A stretch of DNA of 64,000 nt, from assembly GCA_003971905.1 (NCBI GenBank), contig RSEE01000042.1:248001-312000 (forward strand). Direction: 5' to 3'. This document shows, one piece after another, positions 45,920 through 57,085 of this stretch. Both the position numbers and the translations under genes were made by a program. Below the pieces are notes generated by a model, which saw only the letters and a program-made list of their open reading frames with translations, made no database searches and was not told the origin of the DNA. The stretch is from Moniliella sp. 'wahieum' (lineage: Eukaryota > Basidiomycota > Moniliellomycetes > Moniliellales > Moniliellaceae). Every line of letters begins with the position of its first letter. Within the stretch, counting starts at the first letter, position 1.

Positions 45920-46949
45920 TCAAAATGGCCCATCGATCGCTCATCGATGAGGCTCAGCGCGCTCATCGCGCCCATCGCGCTTCTGAGAGCAGTCAGTAGC
46001 TAGTCAGTCTGAGATTCTGAGCAGACATCTGATCCGTGGTCCATGCATGGAATGGCACGTGCAGCCGCCGATTGCCAATCCAGTCCAAGGATCGGCATTG
46101 CCCTATCATTATAATGGCACGATTAGGACCATCGCAACATGCAACAGACCATAGACCATCGCAGGCCATCCATCATCGGTGTCAGCCAGAGCAGCACCTG
46201 TGGAGGCTGATCGCAAGGCGACGAGGGTACTGGTATTGAAGCTTTTGAAGACTGAGTAACCGAGTAAGTGGCCAATACATACGGATGTAGATCTCTCAGA
46301 TCTGAGAAGAAGGATAAGAAGGAGGAGTGGCACAAGGTCAGATGATAGGGATACTGGCGTCGTGCCCGGATGTGTAAGAGGGTCAGAGGGTGACCTCGGA
46401 GGTGTGGCTGGCCAATTGACCCCTTCTGCTGGTCAACACCACGCTAATGCGCGCTGCCCGCCCACACAATCCAGTTTTCCATCCAACCTTCTGTCACTAT
46501 CGCTGCGTTCCCTATTTCATGCACCATGGCAGCTTCCCTTGGCCTCTCTGGACCGCGGCATGCGCATCTGCCCTGCACGTTGCACAGAAGACCGACTGCT
46601 TCGGATTCTTCGGTTCCTGATACACTCCCACGAACTCTGCGTACTCGATGATCATTGGTCACATGATTGGCCGCCGGTTACCGACTCCGCCTAGTACATC
46701 GCATGCCACATGTCACGCGTGGCGGCAGTGGCCCCAGGAGCAGGACCGCGCAGGCAGCGGCAGCGCGCCAGTGTCCAAATGATCGGCACGCGAGCTGTTC
46801 GCGGGAGCCAATGGCTGGCCGGCACAACGCAACAGAAGAAGGATGCGGTGCAGCGAACCCGAGCGGCCACCAACGCCGCCTGGCTCGAGATACTAGGCCT
46901 AGGATCCCGCCGGCTGGAGAGTGGCAGGAGTGGCTCCGTGGCTCAGCGG

Positions 46950-47339
46950 CTCAGCGCTCGTACTTCGTGCGTTGCTACAGGTCGATGACCCGACTGACAA
47001 AACCGTGCAACATCGCTTGTATACCGCTGCACTCGCCTTTTCTCTCATCCTATACACCTCGATCGAGAGTGGTAATCAATATTCAATGTCCTTATCCCCA
47101 CCTCGTATGACCTGCTCGTCCCTGAGCACAGCACCGGCACTACCGCAGAGCTGAAGTTCCTCTTCCTCGGCATTGCATCCCTCCTCTGGCACTTCTTCGT
47201 TGTGGTGCTCCTCTGCGCTGTGTGTGTAACGGGGTTGCTGGCTTCCCATTGCAGGCAAAGACCTCTGCCCATCGGAGACGATACTCACGGAGGACTGGAC
47301 GCGTTTTTCATATCCAAATTCCCAGGAACACTGGCGTGA
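46950..47339 (+). CDS. Possible small membrane protein (low confidence)
   Basis: Two adjacent frames together give a coherent two-helix protein. The first reads HRLYTAALAFSLILYTSIE at 47010–47070. The second, from about 47085, reads FNVLIPTSYDLLVPEHSTG, then the strongly hydrophobic FLFLGIASLLWHFFVVVLLC, and ends FFISKFPGTLA-TGA at 47339. The join requires one base change like those in neighbouring genes. No family is recognised, and the start is not defined. Chance hydrophobic frames are possible, so this is only a candidate. Confidence 0.25.
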
Positions 47340-47489
47340 ACGTAGGAAGAGGGGTTTGCGAGTAGTGTTTTACTGTTCGTCGGGCAGACTATTCAGCGTC
47401 CGTAAGGAGGTTGCACTTTAGGGGCCGCACCAGAAAGCGGGGAGTTCATATGGGCGAGGGAGGGCAAGCGGAGCTGATCGGAAAGGTCG

Positions 47490-47519
47490 TTCTTCTAGGG
47501 TGGAGTTTACCTAGAAGAA
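47490..47519. repeat. Perfect inverted repeat, 10-bp arms
   Basis: TTCTTCTAGG pairs exactly with CCTAGAAGAA over a 10-nt loop. It is not next to a recognised gene end. Confidence 0.7.
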
Positions 47520-48206
47520 GGATGAAGGGGAAGAGAGAGAATGGTAGCGGCTTAGGCCATTACAATTGAATGTAGGAACAGGCAGGTTTTACAGAAGAAG
47601 GGGAGAAAAGAAAAGGCCAACAAGTCTACAGCACAAAAGGGAAGAAGTAAAGGCGAGGCGACGGTCAAGGACAAAGCGGGCCCAAGGCGAGAAAGGAGGC
47701 GAGAAAGCGAGTCGAAACCATGTGTAGTGTTTTGGATTTTTGACGAGCGCGAGCAGAGAAGAAATATTGTTGTGGGTTTCTGTAGATAGGCCGAGAATCC
47801 GAGTCACGATAGCGAAAGAAAGAGAACCTGAGTAGTGATAGAAAGAGAAGCCGAGAAGCGAGAGCGACGATAATTTAAGGAAGTGGAGGTGGCTGTGCAA
47901 AGCGACTATAATCGTCGCCCCGTGACACTGTGGGTCTTTCGGATTGACTGGAAGGTGTACCAGTCTTCCGGAGGAACAGCCGCTTATATGTGGCTGCAGC
48001 TGAACAGGCTGTAATCTGTCCCACCGCCCTTGTGGTCCTCCTCCCTCCTAGTCCACGGACCACAACACCAGAGAGCATCTCGCCTAGCCCACTCTCCCCC
48101 TGGGTCTCGGTACCAAAAGAAAGAGTATGATTGCCTGCCAGGAACTTGGGGCTTGGTTTCCTTTCCGTTCTGGTCTTACTACCAGGTTTACGTCCCTTCC
48201 TCCGAA

Positions 48207-48655
48207 ATGATCCGAAGAAGATGGATATGGGTGACACTAACAACCGCGGTCTGCTGCTCCCATTCTCCAGACGCTTCCCCACCCTCGCCTATCCCACGGT
48301 GGCTCATACATTGTATACCTGAGCCTGCCTTCCAAGCTAACACTGGTCCGTATGCAGCTCTCCCTCCTCCCCAGCTGGCCGACAAGAATAGGACCGAGCG
48401 CACCCTCAGCATTCGTCACATCCTCAAGAAGACGGGTGCATTGGGAGCACCGTTTATAGACCATTTGCAGCGCAGCAGCACCCGCAGAAATATGTCGCTG
48501 TTTTGGTGACGAGCCGGTGGAGCCCAAGCGCACCACCCGGGTTCCCCTCTCCCGCGCCAAGACGCCTACGCCCACTGTTGGAACTCTGCCCCGGGCCGAA
48601 GAGAATCAGGTGATGCTGGACGTCTTTCGTGCCTCGATGCGACGGCTGATTGATG
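48207..48655 (+). CDS. Possible short coding region (low confidence)
   Basis: Open reading with protein-like composition. One frame gives RTERTLSIRHILKKTGALGA and PFIDHLQRSSTRRNM up to 48509. A neighbouring frame from about 48517 gives EPKRTTRVPLSRAKTPTP and ENQVMLDVFRASMRRLIDG, then a possible GTACTT donor at 48656. No family resemblance was found and the ends are undefined. Confidence 0.22.
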
Positions 48656-49821
48656 GTACTTTCTTCTGTCCCAACCTACCTTTTTATGGAATGGGTCTAA
48701 AGTCCTTTTTGTCGGCGATTCTCACTCATTTTCCCTAATACCCTCATACCGATCCCTGTATTCCCCCTGATCCCTGCCTGTGTCTATCTGATTCTGAGTT
48801 GTTTATTGGGTTTCCTGTCGTCTCGATATGAATGGTGGCTTTCGCCACCTCAGCTCTCGTCTATATATCTTCCTTATACATTCAATCACCTAGTTGTTGA
48901 GTGGGTGACCGACTTACGGCAACAGATGCGAATACTGTACAGTGCGGAGAGTTGCTTGTGCCCGCGCACCAGTCTGTTATGGATGTAACCCAACAAAGGG
49001 GGTTGTGGGAGGAAAACTGTATCGCCGCAACCACCATGCTGAAAGCAAATGATCTCGACAGTAGAGAATAGTTGGGATCTCCAAAACTATTTCATCTCAA
49101 AGCGATCGTATTTATATCGGCATCCTTTCCTATCATTACCTCTCTCTTGCTTGCACGGGAATCGTCAAACAATGTCACGGCCGCGCGTCACTTGAGCGCA
49201 CAAGAGGGTTGGCGTAACTTCGATGCTCTCGCCGATTGTGCGCATCCGGAGTCTTTTGGCCCACTGGATATACGGCCGAATTGGTACGCTCAGGGAGCCA
49301 ATGAGATGAGTGCGCTTGTCGATGTGGCGCGTGGGTCGGGGTTATACTAACAAAACGAGGACGGACCAAGATCGGTTGATAATAGTGTGACCGTAGTGTC
49401 TCCCACAGGGCGATCTTATGGTCATGTGAGAGGGGCGCCACGTCCAGTTTTGGCCACGAAAACCCATTGCAAGCCTGCAAGGCATCCAACGCACCGTTAC
49501 TGTCTGCCGTCATTTCAGCTTTAGCTATGGGAATGGCGATACTTCCCTGCTAGTGCTCTGCTAATAAAGCAAAAGGCACCCGCGACGAGCACACAATGAT
49601 GGGCGTGCCCACCACCCCGCCAGGGATCATGGGCTCTCTCTTGGGGAAGCTCATACCGCTATTAGAGTTCGGAGGAACAATCCCTTCGCAGTGGATCGGT
49701 CGTTGTTCATGGAGTGACCGTAGTCCCAATGGACCGAGGCCCTGTTGCGCCCGCGTTATAATCGATGTCTACTCTTGTTCCAGCCAATAAATGGTACACA
49801 GGTTGGATGCAATACATGGCT

Positions 49822-51347
49822 CTACACCCGCCTTTTGGCCGGCAAGGATGCCAAAAGTGGCTCGTCGTCATCGCTGCTCTGGGTAAGATCCAAAGACTCA
49901 GGTCGTGTAACGGGGCTGGGTAGATGCGGAGTGGGGAATGTGGCAGGAGGATCAAACAGAGCGGCGGTGGCGGTAGCTATAAGGGAAGCAGCCTCGGACA
50001 CGTCCATCGCTCCTGAAGCCTGTTTTGGGCCGAGGATGTGTTGTCGGGTACGGCCTCAGCTGCCATCTTGACGTCCGACTCGTCCACTTGCAGTCGACGC
50101 ACCGGGTATTTCCTTCCTAGCTCAAACGAATTTTCCTCAGCTTCGGGAGGCTCGGTGAACCAAGAGTAGAGCAACGCTTGCTCCGCGGTGACCCTCCGCA
50201 GGGGATCGTAAATAAGCAGCGCCTCCAGCAGCCGCACCCCATCCAGCGCAGCGGCCAAGGCGGCGGCAGGCACGTTTCTGTAGGACCCGCGGACACGACT
50301 GCCAAACCACATTGCTAGTCGTTTCCCGCTGGACACGCTATCCCCCCCCATCTTGCGTCCCGCATGAGCTTGCCAAATCCGCGCATCTGGCATCGTTTCA
50401 AACATGGGCCACTCCTCCTTGGTAAAGGGACCGAGGACTTCAGTGATGCGGTCCAGTTGGTCCTTCTGGAACGGCACAGCCTTTGTCTTGGGATCCATCT
50501 TAGCCTCCTCGCCCTTGAACATGGGGCGTAGCGCCACCAGTTCTCCCAATATGCATCCCACTGACCACACATCAATGGCCGGGGTGTAATGTCGAGTGCC
50601 CAATAACAGTTCAGGTGAGCGGTAGTAGATTGTCACGACCACCTTGTCCGCCGCATAGAGCGCAGTTAGAGGCTGGTAGCAAATCCGGGCCAGACCCAAG
50701 TCTCCAATTTTGACCCTGCCGTCAGCAGTGACCAGCACGTTGGCCGGCTTGAGGTCACGATGCAAAACCCAGTTTGCATGGAGATAAGCGACCCCCTGGA
50801 GCATCTGGTACATGATGCTCTTAACAGTGCGGATGGGAATGGGGGCACGGAGTACAGTAGCGTGGTAGTGGATGATCTGGAGAAGGTCGTGCTCCGCATA
50901 CGTGAACACAAGATGGACCGCAGCGCCTTCGAGGATGACCTCGCGCATGCCCACCAGGTTTTCGTGCCGCAGCTCCCGACAAAGGGCAATTTCGCGCATG
51001 GCCGATTGGCTCAGCCCAACGTAGGTCCGTTCGCCTTCTTTTTCAGGCTTGAACTTCTTGATCGCATAGAGCGCCTCGGCCTCGTCCTCCCCGGGGTTGC
51101 GCAGTTTGGCCTTGTATACCTTACCATACGTTCCAGAGGAAATGAAGCCCATAATGATGTACTTGGATCGCAGCGCACTCCGATCCGCGTCCCTGTGGCT
51201 GTACCACGCCCGTGTCGCAGCTTCGGCACTGGCATCGGTTGGGACAAAAGCGCGCGCGCGGACGTATCTCTGTGGCAAAGGGATAGGTGCCGGCTGTGAG
51301 GATTCAGGCGCCGCGTCGTTCGCAGTGCTCCGCGCGGCACGCGGCAT
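49822..51347 (-). CDS. SSN3: Mediator cyclin-dependent kinase CDK8 (Ssn3/Srb10)
   Basis: CDK8 is the kinase of the Mediator kinase module, acting with cyclin C, Med12 and Med13 on RNA polymerase II transcription. ATG 51347 (MPRAARSTANDA). The kinase domain shows GFISSGTYGKVYKAKL (Gly loop), YAIKKFKPEKEG (ATP Lys), and the cyclin-C-contacting alpha-C helix SQSAMREIALCREL. The catalytic loop is HRDLKPANVLV and the DFG position reads DLG (IGDLGLARICYQPL). Then VVTIYYRSPELLLGTRHY, AIDVWSVGCILGELVALRPM and QLDRITEVLGPFTKEEWPM, typical of CDK8. The catalytic domain reads through in one frame. One base change after TSSAQNRLQ near 50010 moves to a frame encoding SGAMDVSEAASLIATATAAL and ending LPAKRRV at 49822; the other frame stops at 49977. 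Divergent from MsrB. Confidence 0.92.
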
Positions 51348-51794
51348 GCCAGCCACGTCCAAGAGCCAAAAGTAGAAGAAGGCAGTGGTGGTCCGGTCAA
51401 GCGAGGCGAGGCTGCGTCATTGGCGGCATTAGCGGTGTTACCTAACCCAGGTTATTTATTTGTTCACACGCGGACGTCATCTCGTCGTATCACGTTTCTT
51501 CGCCGCCACTCATTTCTCAACGTCCAACTCCTCTTGCGCACAGTGACCCTGGGAGCGCAGGCCGGCCACATTCAACACACCAACGCCCAAAGCCGATGCA
51601 ACGCGGTCTCCTCCCTATCCCAACTGCTTGCTTTCGTCTTTCATTGCTCCCCATCAGCGTCAGACTCTCCTCCTGCCGCTTCTCCCTTGCCGCACCCGAC
51701 GCTGCTTGACAACCACCACGACTCCCACTTTTCATTCCGGCAGCTGTTCCAGGGCACATCCTCTGCTCCTCAGGTGGCAGACAACTCAGCAGCC
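51348..51794. promoter_or_regulatory. Divergent promoter of CDK8 and MsrB
   Basis: 447 bp between divergent ATGs. Pyrimidine-rich tracts run toward MsrB. An in-frame upstream extension of MsrB could encode a short Ser/Leu-rich leader, but no ATG supports it. Confidence 0.45.
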
Positions 51795-52278
51795 ATGTCC
51801 CAGTTTCCCAAAGGCAAGAGCGAGAGCGAGTGGCGCGCCCAGCTTAGTCCGGCCCAGTTTCGCATTCCGGGAAAAAGGCACCGACGCCCGGGAACCGGCG
51901 CCTACGATCACTTTTACGAAGACGGGATCTACGCTTGTGCTGGTTGCCACACCCCTTGTACAAGTCGACGACCAAGTTCAACTCTGGTTGTGGATGGCCC
52001 GCTTTCTTGACGCCATCCCTGGAGCGATTGACCGGCACGTGGACTATAGTTTGAACATGAAGCGGATTGAGATTACCTGCCACAACTGTGGCGGTCATCT
52101 GGGCCATGTGTTTGAAGGTGAGGGTTTCAGTACTCCCACCGATGAACGCCATTGTGTCAACTCCATCTCTTTGAATTTCACCCCAGCCGAGTCCAAGGAT
52201 ATCAAGGAGACGGCCGCCAAGGCTAGACACCCCTTCTTACCTACCCACACCTTTTTGCGTTGCACTGCCTGCGGTTAA
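51795..52278 (+). CDS. Peptide methionine-R-sulfoxide reductase (MsrB)
   Basis: MsrB reduces the R-epimer of methionine sulfoxide in proteins, using thioredoxin. ATG 51795 gives [19 protein letters not shown]. The SelR domain follows: [19 protein letters not shown] with the first zinc Cxx[15 protein letters not shown] (after a frame change), [19 protein letters not shown] and [12 protein letters not shown] with the second zinc CxxC, then the active site [12 protein letters not shown] with catalytic Cys. A tail ([17 protein letters not shown]) follows the domain and ends with TAA at 52276–52278. At ~160 residues it is the normal size for a one-domain MsrB. Two or three frame changes between 51860 and 51990 scramble the first half. 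The 3' end converges on RRP7, 106 bp away. Confidence 0.9.
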
Positions 52279-52384
52279 TTACATGCCCCATCTTCTTCAC
52301 CCTCTTGTAGTACACAATGACACAATGTTCTTTACTCGACCAGATAGTATTCTTCTGGCTGCCATGCCAACTGCCCCAAATCGC

Positions 52385-53623
52385 TCAATACGGCCTGAAG
52401 CGGCGAGTCTGCTTGAGCTGAGCGACTTTCTCTGTATCCTTCTTGAACTGCTCCCGTAGCGCAGCCAATTCGTCCCGCTTCTTCTCGGTTCGCTGGAACT
52501 TGTAGAATCCCTCCAATTCGGGCTTCTTCTTCTTGTTCTGCGCCTCGAGTGCCGCAGCGGCACGCTTCCGGGCCGCGCTTCCCTTTTTGGGCTCCAGCGG
52601 TACGCCAGACTCGACAATAATAAAACCATCCTCGTCGAGCAACTCGCCATTCGGACCCCGCGCCACAGCCTTGATGCCCTGGCGTTGGAACGCTTGACTT
52701 GCCCACGCAGTTCTCCAGCGCCTCAGCGGCGGCAGGATGGGAGCGGAGGAACTCGTGTCGGAGCACGGCAGCATCGGCATAGGCCCGCACCGTAGGCAGA
52801 GGCGGGCGTTCTCGGCGATACCTTGCAGGAGGTAGTTAAGTCCGGTGGGAGGAGCGGTCAGGCCGGCCTCGGCGGCAGCCTGGGATGCGGTGAGGGGCTT
52901 GGTACTACGACGACGTTGGCCCGTGGGGAAAACGGGGCATCCTCCTCTTTCCTCCGTACCTCCAGTCCAGCAAACGGGTTCGGCCAGCCAATTTGGCTCA
53001 GCTGCCCGACTTGGCCATCTCCACGGCGCGATCCCGTACTGGCGCCTCTCAAAATACCACGTGCGCCGATGAGCCGGAGCTCAGGAGCGGAGCGTAAGCC
53101 TGCTGCGAGCCGGTCAGGGGCACCCTCGCATCGAGGGGTGGCAGAGGCATCTCAGGCGGAAGGTCAGCAAGGGGGCCATGGGATTGCTCCATCTTCTCGT
53201 TCAGAGCAGCACGGACGTCGCCATCTTCTCCTCGCCCTCGAGCGAGGGGGGAGGGGCCTGGTCGGTGGCGCGGGTCCTTGGGAAGCGTACACGCTCCACC
53301 GCCCCAGCCGAGAGGAAGAGGGTCTTGAGGTGGAGTGGAGTGGCGTCGACCGGCAGATTTACCACAAACAGAGTGCGCTCGGGAGGGAGGGTCTGCTTGC
53401 CAGCACGTTGGCCTGCAAGAGGCAGGAGATGCTTCATGGGCGCGGACGTAGAGGTAGTGGACCGAGGAGCGGCCATCGACCGCGTTCATCCAGGGGGACG
53501 GCGACAAAGGATGTGACCTGCACGGGAGCAGGAAGCGAAGGTTCTGCTTCTTGGATGAGCGGGAGCCTTGGTGCTCTCCTTGCGGCTCTCCTTGGTGCTC
53601 TCCTTGGTGCTCTTCTTGCCCAT
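52385..53623 (-). CDS. RRP7: Ribosomal RNA-processing protein 7 (small-subunit processome)
   Basis: Rrp7 belongs to the UTP-C/CURI complexes and is needed for 18S rRNA maturation in the nucleolus. ATG 53623 starts MGKKSTKESTKESRKESTKA, a short tandem KEST repeat encoded by repeats of GGAGAGCACCAA type. Then comes the Rrp7 N-terminal signature SFVAVPLDE, VHYLYVRAHE and the RRM start ERTLFVVNLPVDATPLHL with KTLFLSAGAVERVRFP. The middle includes MEQSHGPLADLPPEMPLPPL and a helical part. The C-terminal domain is diagnostic: LLDEDGFIIVESGVPLEP, KKKKPELEGFYKFQRTEKKR, AALREQFKKDTEKVAQLKQ, TRRFRPY-stop. At least four frame changes. An internal ATG at 53476 is a worse start because it would lose the SFVAVPLD and HYLYVR elements. 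Divergent from AP-1 mu. Confidence 0.88.
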
Positions 53624-54028
53624 TCTGCTGGTGTGGCTGTCCTGCGTGGTGCCGCAGGAGGTGCGGTCCCTGTCGAGTAAACGAGCGGCCACAGCGTCGA
53701 AAAAATTACCATTCCGCCCTGCGCGCATTCCGCCCTGCGAGAAAGCGGGGGCAGAGAGGGGCATTTGAAATGTGCAAAGCCCCGCCGGGCAACGTGGAGC
53801 GGCTGAGGTCAGCAGATCCACACACCGCACAGGGGCAGTGTGTCGCCTGTCGGGGCTGGCGGCTCGCGCTCAGCGCTGCTCTCACCGATGGGACTCATCG
53901 GTGAGGCGCATCGCCCATCGCCATCGATTCGCTCTTGGCGCGCAACGCCGCATTCTTGGCTGCTGGCCATCGCATCCACCCCGCCCCGCCTCCTCTCTAT
54001 CCCGCCCCGCCACGCGCCGCTCTGCGTC
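53624..54028. promoter_or_regulatory. Divergent promoter of RRP7 and AP-1 mu
   Basis: 405 bp between divergent ATGs. It contains a GATGGGACTCATCGGTGAGG dyad-like segment at about 53888 (AT-poor) and no TATA box. Confidence 0.45.
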
Positions 54029-55483
54029 ATGGCCTCCATCGTCGCCATCGTCGACATCAAGGGCAAGTCCCTCATCCAGCGCTCCTATCGCGACGATGTC
54101 TCCACCTCGGCCATCGACAAGTTCCTCCCCTTGCTCCTCGAGCTCGAGGACGAGGCCGGCGGCAGCACCGTCCCCCCCTGCTTTAGCAACGAGGGTATCA
54201 ACTACATGTTTATCCGCCACAACAACCTCTACTGTACGTTTCTACTCTCTCTATTGGCACTTGATACTGACCAGAGAGCTGCCAGTGCTTGCTCTGTCCC
54301 GGAGGAACTCCAATGCGACGGAGATCCTTGTGTTCCTGCATAAGCTGGCCTCGGTGTTGGAGGAATACTTTAAGGAATTGGAGGAAGAGTCCATCCGTGA
54401 CAACTTTGTCGTGATCTATGAGCTGCTGGACGAGATGATGGACTTTGGCTTCCCTCAGACTACCGAGTCCAAGATCCTTCAGGAGTACATTACCCAAGAA
54501 TCCCACCAGCTCGAAGTCCAAGCTCGCCCACCTATTGCTTTGACCAATGCAGTCTCGTGGCGGTCGGAAGGTATTCGGTACCGTAAGAACGAGGTCTTTC
54601 TCGATGTGGTGGAATCGGTCAACTTGCTGGTCAATGCCAATGGCAACGTCGTTCGTTCCGAAATATTGGGGGCGGTCAAAATGAAGTGCTACCTGAGCGG
54701 CATGCCCGAGCTGCGATTGGGGTTGAACGACAAGCCATGTTCGAGTCAACCGGAAGGACAGCAAGGGGAAGGCGGTGGAGATGGAGGATGTCAAGTTCCA
54801 CCAATGCGTTCGTCTCTCTCGTTTCGAGAACGATCGTACCATCAGCTTCATCCCGCCCGACGGGGAATTTGAGCTCATGTCCTACCGTCTTTCGACACAG
54901 GTCAAACCCCTTATATGGGCGGAAACGATGGTGGAGCGGCACGAGGGTAGCAGGATTGAATTTATGGTCAAGGTCAAGGCGCAATTCAAGCGTCGCTCTA
55001 CTGCCAATAACGTCGAGATTATCATTCCCGTCCCGGACGATGCTGATTCCCCCGGTTCAAGGCAGCGATTGGGTCGGTAAGCTATGCGCCAGAAAAGTCG
55101 GCCATGGTGTGGAAGATCAAGCAATTGAGCGGCGGGAAGGAGTATCTCATGCGGGCTCATTTTGGTTTGCCTAGTGTCAAGAACGAAGACACGATTGACC
55201 GCCGCACTCCAATTAGTGTCAAGTTCGAGATCCCGTACTTTACTGTCTCGGGGATCCAGGTGCGCTATCTGAAGGTTGTGGAGAAATCGGGGTACCAAGC
55301 ACTACGTATGTGGCCCCCTCTTATGCGGTGGATGTATGATGCAGCCGGGAGTACTGATACTGACATTGGGCTTTGTGTTTTCGGGGTTCAGCTTGGGTGC
55401 GTTACATTACTCAAAATGGGGAGTACGACCTCCGAACCCAGTCGGAAAAGGCGCAAGATGTCCGTCTGACACCCATTGCCTAG
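54029..55483 (+). CDS. APM1: AP-1 clathrin adaptor complex mu subunit
   Basis: Medium subunit of AP-1, which sorts YxxPhi cargo at the trans-Golgi network and endosomes. ATG 54029 gives MASIVAIVDIKGKSLIQRSY and the longin-type N-domain to RHNNLY. A 52-nt intron (54234–54285, ACTGAC branch) joins NLY to LLALSRRNSNATE. Then EYFKELEEESIRDNFVVIYE, LLDEMMDFGFPQTTESKILQ and EYITQESHQLE; the C-terminal cargo domain shows TNAVSWRSEGIRYRKNEVFL, MKCYLSGMPELRLGLNDK, DVKFHQCVRLSRFENDRTI and FKRRSTANNVEIIIPVP. An 86-nt intron (55306–55391) interrupts GYQALPWVRYITQNGEYDLR. The protein ends DVRLTPIA-TAG. Residues RYRKNEVFLDV and LPSVKNEDTIDRR fit mu-1, not mu-2. Frame changes near 54735 and 55065. Confidence 0.95.
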
Positions 55484-55724
55484 CATAGTCCCCATCATGT
55501 CTCCAAGTTGGACCGGAATGGTGGAGTACTGCGGCCTACGGTGCAAGTCATGGTAATTGTAGGCTAGTGCAATGCACAACGCGAATGGCAACCCGAGTGG
55601 TGTAAGGTGCTGTAGCTGCTAACTATTCTGGCCCCTGGGCTGCTTCTTCCCGTCCAATAATACCAGTTAGAAGCATGGCATGAGCAGTGCAAGGTGTGTG
55701 TGACATCTTTATTGATCTACCCCC

Positions 55725-55760
55725 CCATCCATCCATCCATCCATCCATCCATCCATCCAT
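55725..55760. repeat. (CCAT)9 microsatellite
   Basis: Nine exact CCAT units. Confidence 0.95.
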
Positions 55761-56801
55761 TGTCCATCCCCTGCCGTCTTGACCAGTATAAGAGCTAAGC
55801 CAGGCGGCCAGGGTCTCATTCGCATATCCCCAAGGTACACCCGACGAACCGTATTTTGTTCCAGACCCAGCGCGGCATTATGACGGTTCTGAACGTCTGA
55901 ATATGGGTCTGGAGATCAACAGATCTTAGGCATTGCGCCTCCCAATCCTCGACTGGCAATACAAAGGATTTGCCCTCACTGTGGCTTGCTTTGCTCCAGG
56001 TTTGTCACATTAATCGGTCAGATTCAGTCCAGTTCGTTCAAGGGTTTGGTGTTGTGCGGCCCTTCTGCGACTCCAAGATGTGATCGACGCACATAAATGA
56101 TGGGTGTACGACCTGGTGCGACTACATTCGAAAGCTTGAGGACAATGCAAACGTGCCCCTGTGTCCTGTTTGCCATGCCTCTCCCATGCCTGACCCCGCT
56201 ATTGTTACTCCACATCCCCCCAGCACCGCCTCTTTCTCCTCGGATCAACTCCACCTCCCAGCCCCCTCATGAATCCCTCTCGTGTCATTTCGTTTCGGCA
56301 CTTCTCGCCCCCACAGCACCATCAAAAGGCTCGCGTGCACCTTATATAATTATCGAACTTATCTCCCTCGTTCCAAGTCGCCGCACTTTTCCAAACTTCA
56401 TCTTGGCTCCCATGCCCCCCCCGGCCAAGTCGCTACGCCACCTTCCCAGCTCTTTGTCAATGTCATTGGAAAGGTCCGTCTGGGCACGCCATCTCCTGCC
56501 GCACCAGAATAGTAGCCCAGAGGGAGGACTAGACCCCGTCTATAATAGTGCGCATACGCCTCAAGACCAAGATGAAGAATCTACCTGGCGCCCTTGCTTT
56601 GCCTTCTGTCATCGCTGCGCTGCACATCTCTCTTCCACCATTAAACCTCATATGCATACTTGACTTACCCAACGGAGGACCGTTGTACCCATCTCCCTCC
56701 TTCCTTGCCCCCCCATATAAACCTTCTTCACTGTATGCCTCTCTATCCGGTTAGGAAAGGTGGTGCAGACCATCACATGGCTTGATGCGGCCAAATCAAT
56801 C

Positions 56802-56838
56802 CTTCAACGTTTCAACGTTTCAACGTCCAACGTCCAAC
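56802..56838. repeat. TTTCAACG/TCCAACG mixed-period array
   Basis: Three TTTCAACG units (period 8) run into two TCCAACG units (period 7); all contain the AACG core seen in the 6322 and 30575 arrays. Confidence 0.85.
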
Positions 56839-56908
56839 GGCCCACACGTCCAACCCTATCGACTGCGGTCACGTGGCACCATCCACGCGTTTCCAGCCGG
56901 CCAGTGCT

Positions 56909-56972
56909 CAGCCGAGACTGGGCTGAGCGACGACCTACACCAGCCGAGACTGGGCTGAGCGACGACCTACAC
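56909..56972. repeat. 32-bp tandem duplication
   Basis: The 32-bp unit beginning CAGCCGAGACTGGGCTGAGC is present at 56909–56940 and exactly again at 56941–56972, with a third partial copy (CAGCCGA) after it. Identical copies suggest recent duplication, about 115 bp upstream of the 57086 start codon. Confidence 0.9.
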
Positions 56973-57085
56973 CAGCCGACACCCAACACGCGCGTTCATT
57001 GCGCCTCACCGTTGCCCGTGAGCCTCAACGCATTCGGCCCGTTGAGCTTGGTCTTCCCCCCACCCACGCGCCTGCGATTGCCAGC

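Larger units (their letters stand above)
44775..49821. other. 5-kb gene-poor interval
   Basis: GC-rich at 44900–45300, then mixed. It holds CATGTCA arrays (45357–45385, 45610–45630), an AAGCTTC cluster (45893–45919), CATCGCGC repeats (45945–45980) and a 10-bp-stem inverted repeat (47490–47519). Two weak gene candidates are given separately. The rest shows no recognisable coding sequence. Confidence 0.5.
55484..57085. other. 1.6-kb intergenic interval with three tandem repeats
   Basis: Contains (CCAT)9 at 55725–55760, the TTTCAACG series at 56802–56838 and a 32-bp tandem duplication at 56909–56972. Two poorly coding open frames around 56100–56750 have no family resemblance. The right end is the upstream region of the 57086 gene. 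Confidence 0.5.

Noticed and set aside
46921-46990. Possible tRNA-like segment
   Set aside because: GTGGCTCAGCGG resembles an A box but no B box (GGTTCGANNCC) or acceptor pairing follows.
49072-49350. 92-codon frame upstream of the CDK8 3' end
   Set aside because: No motif, AT-rich flanks, and no continuation in other frames.
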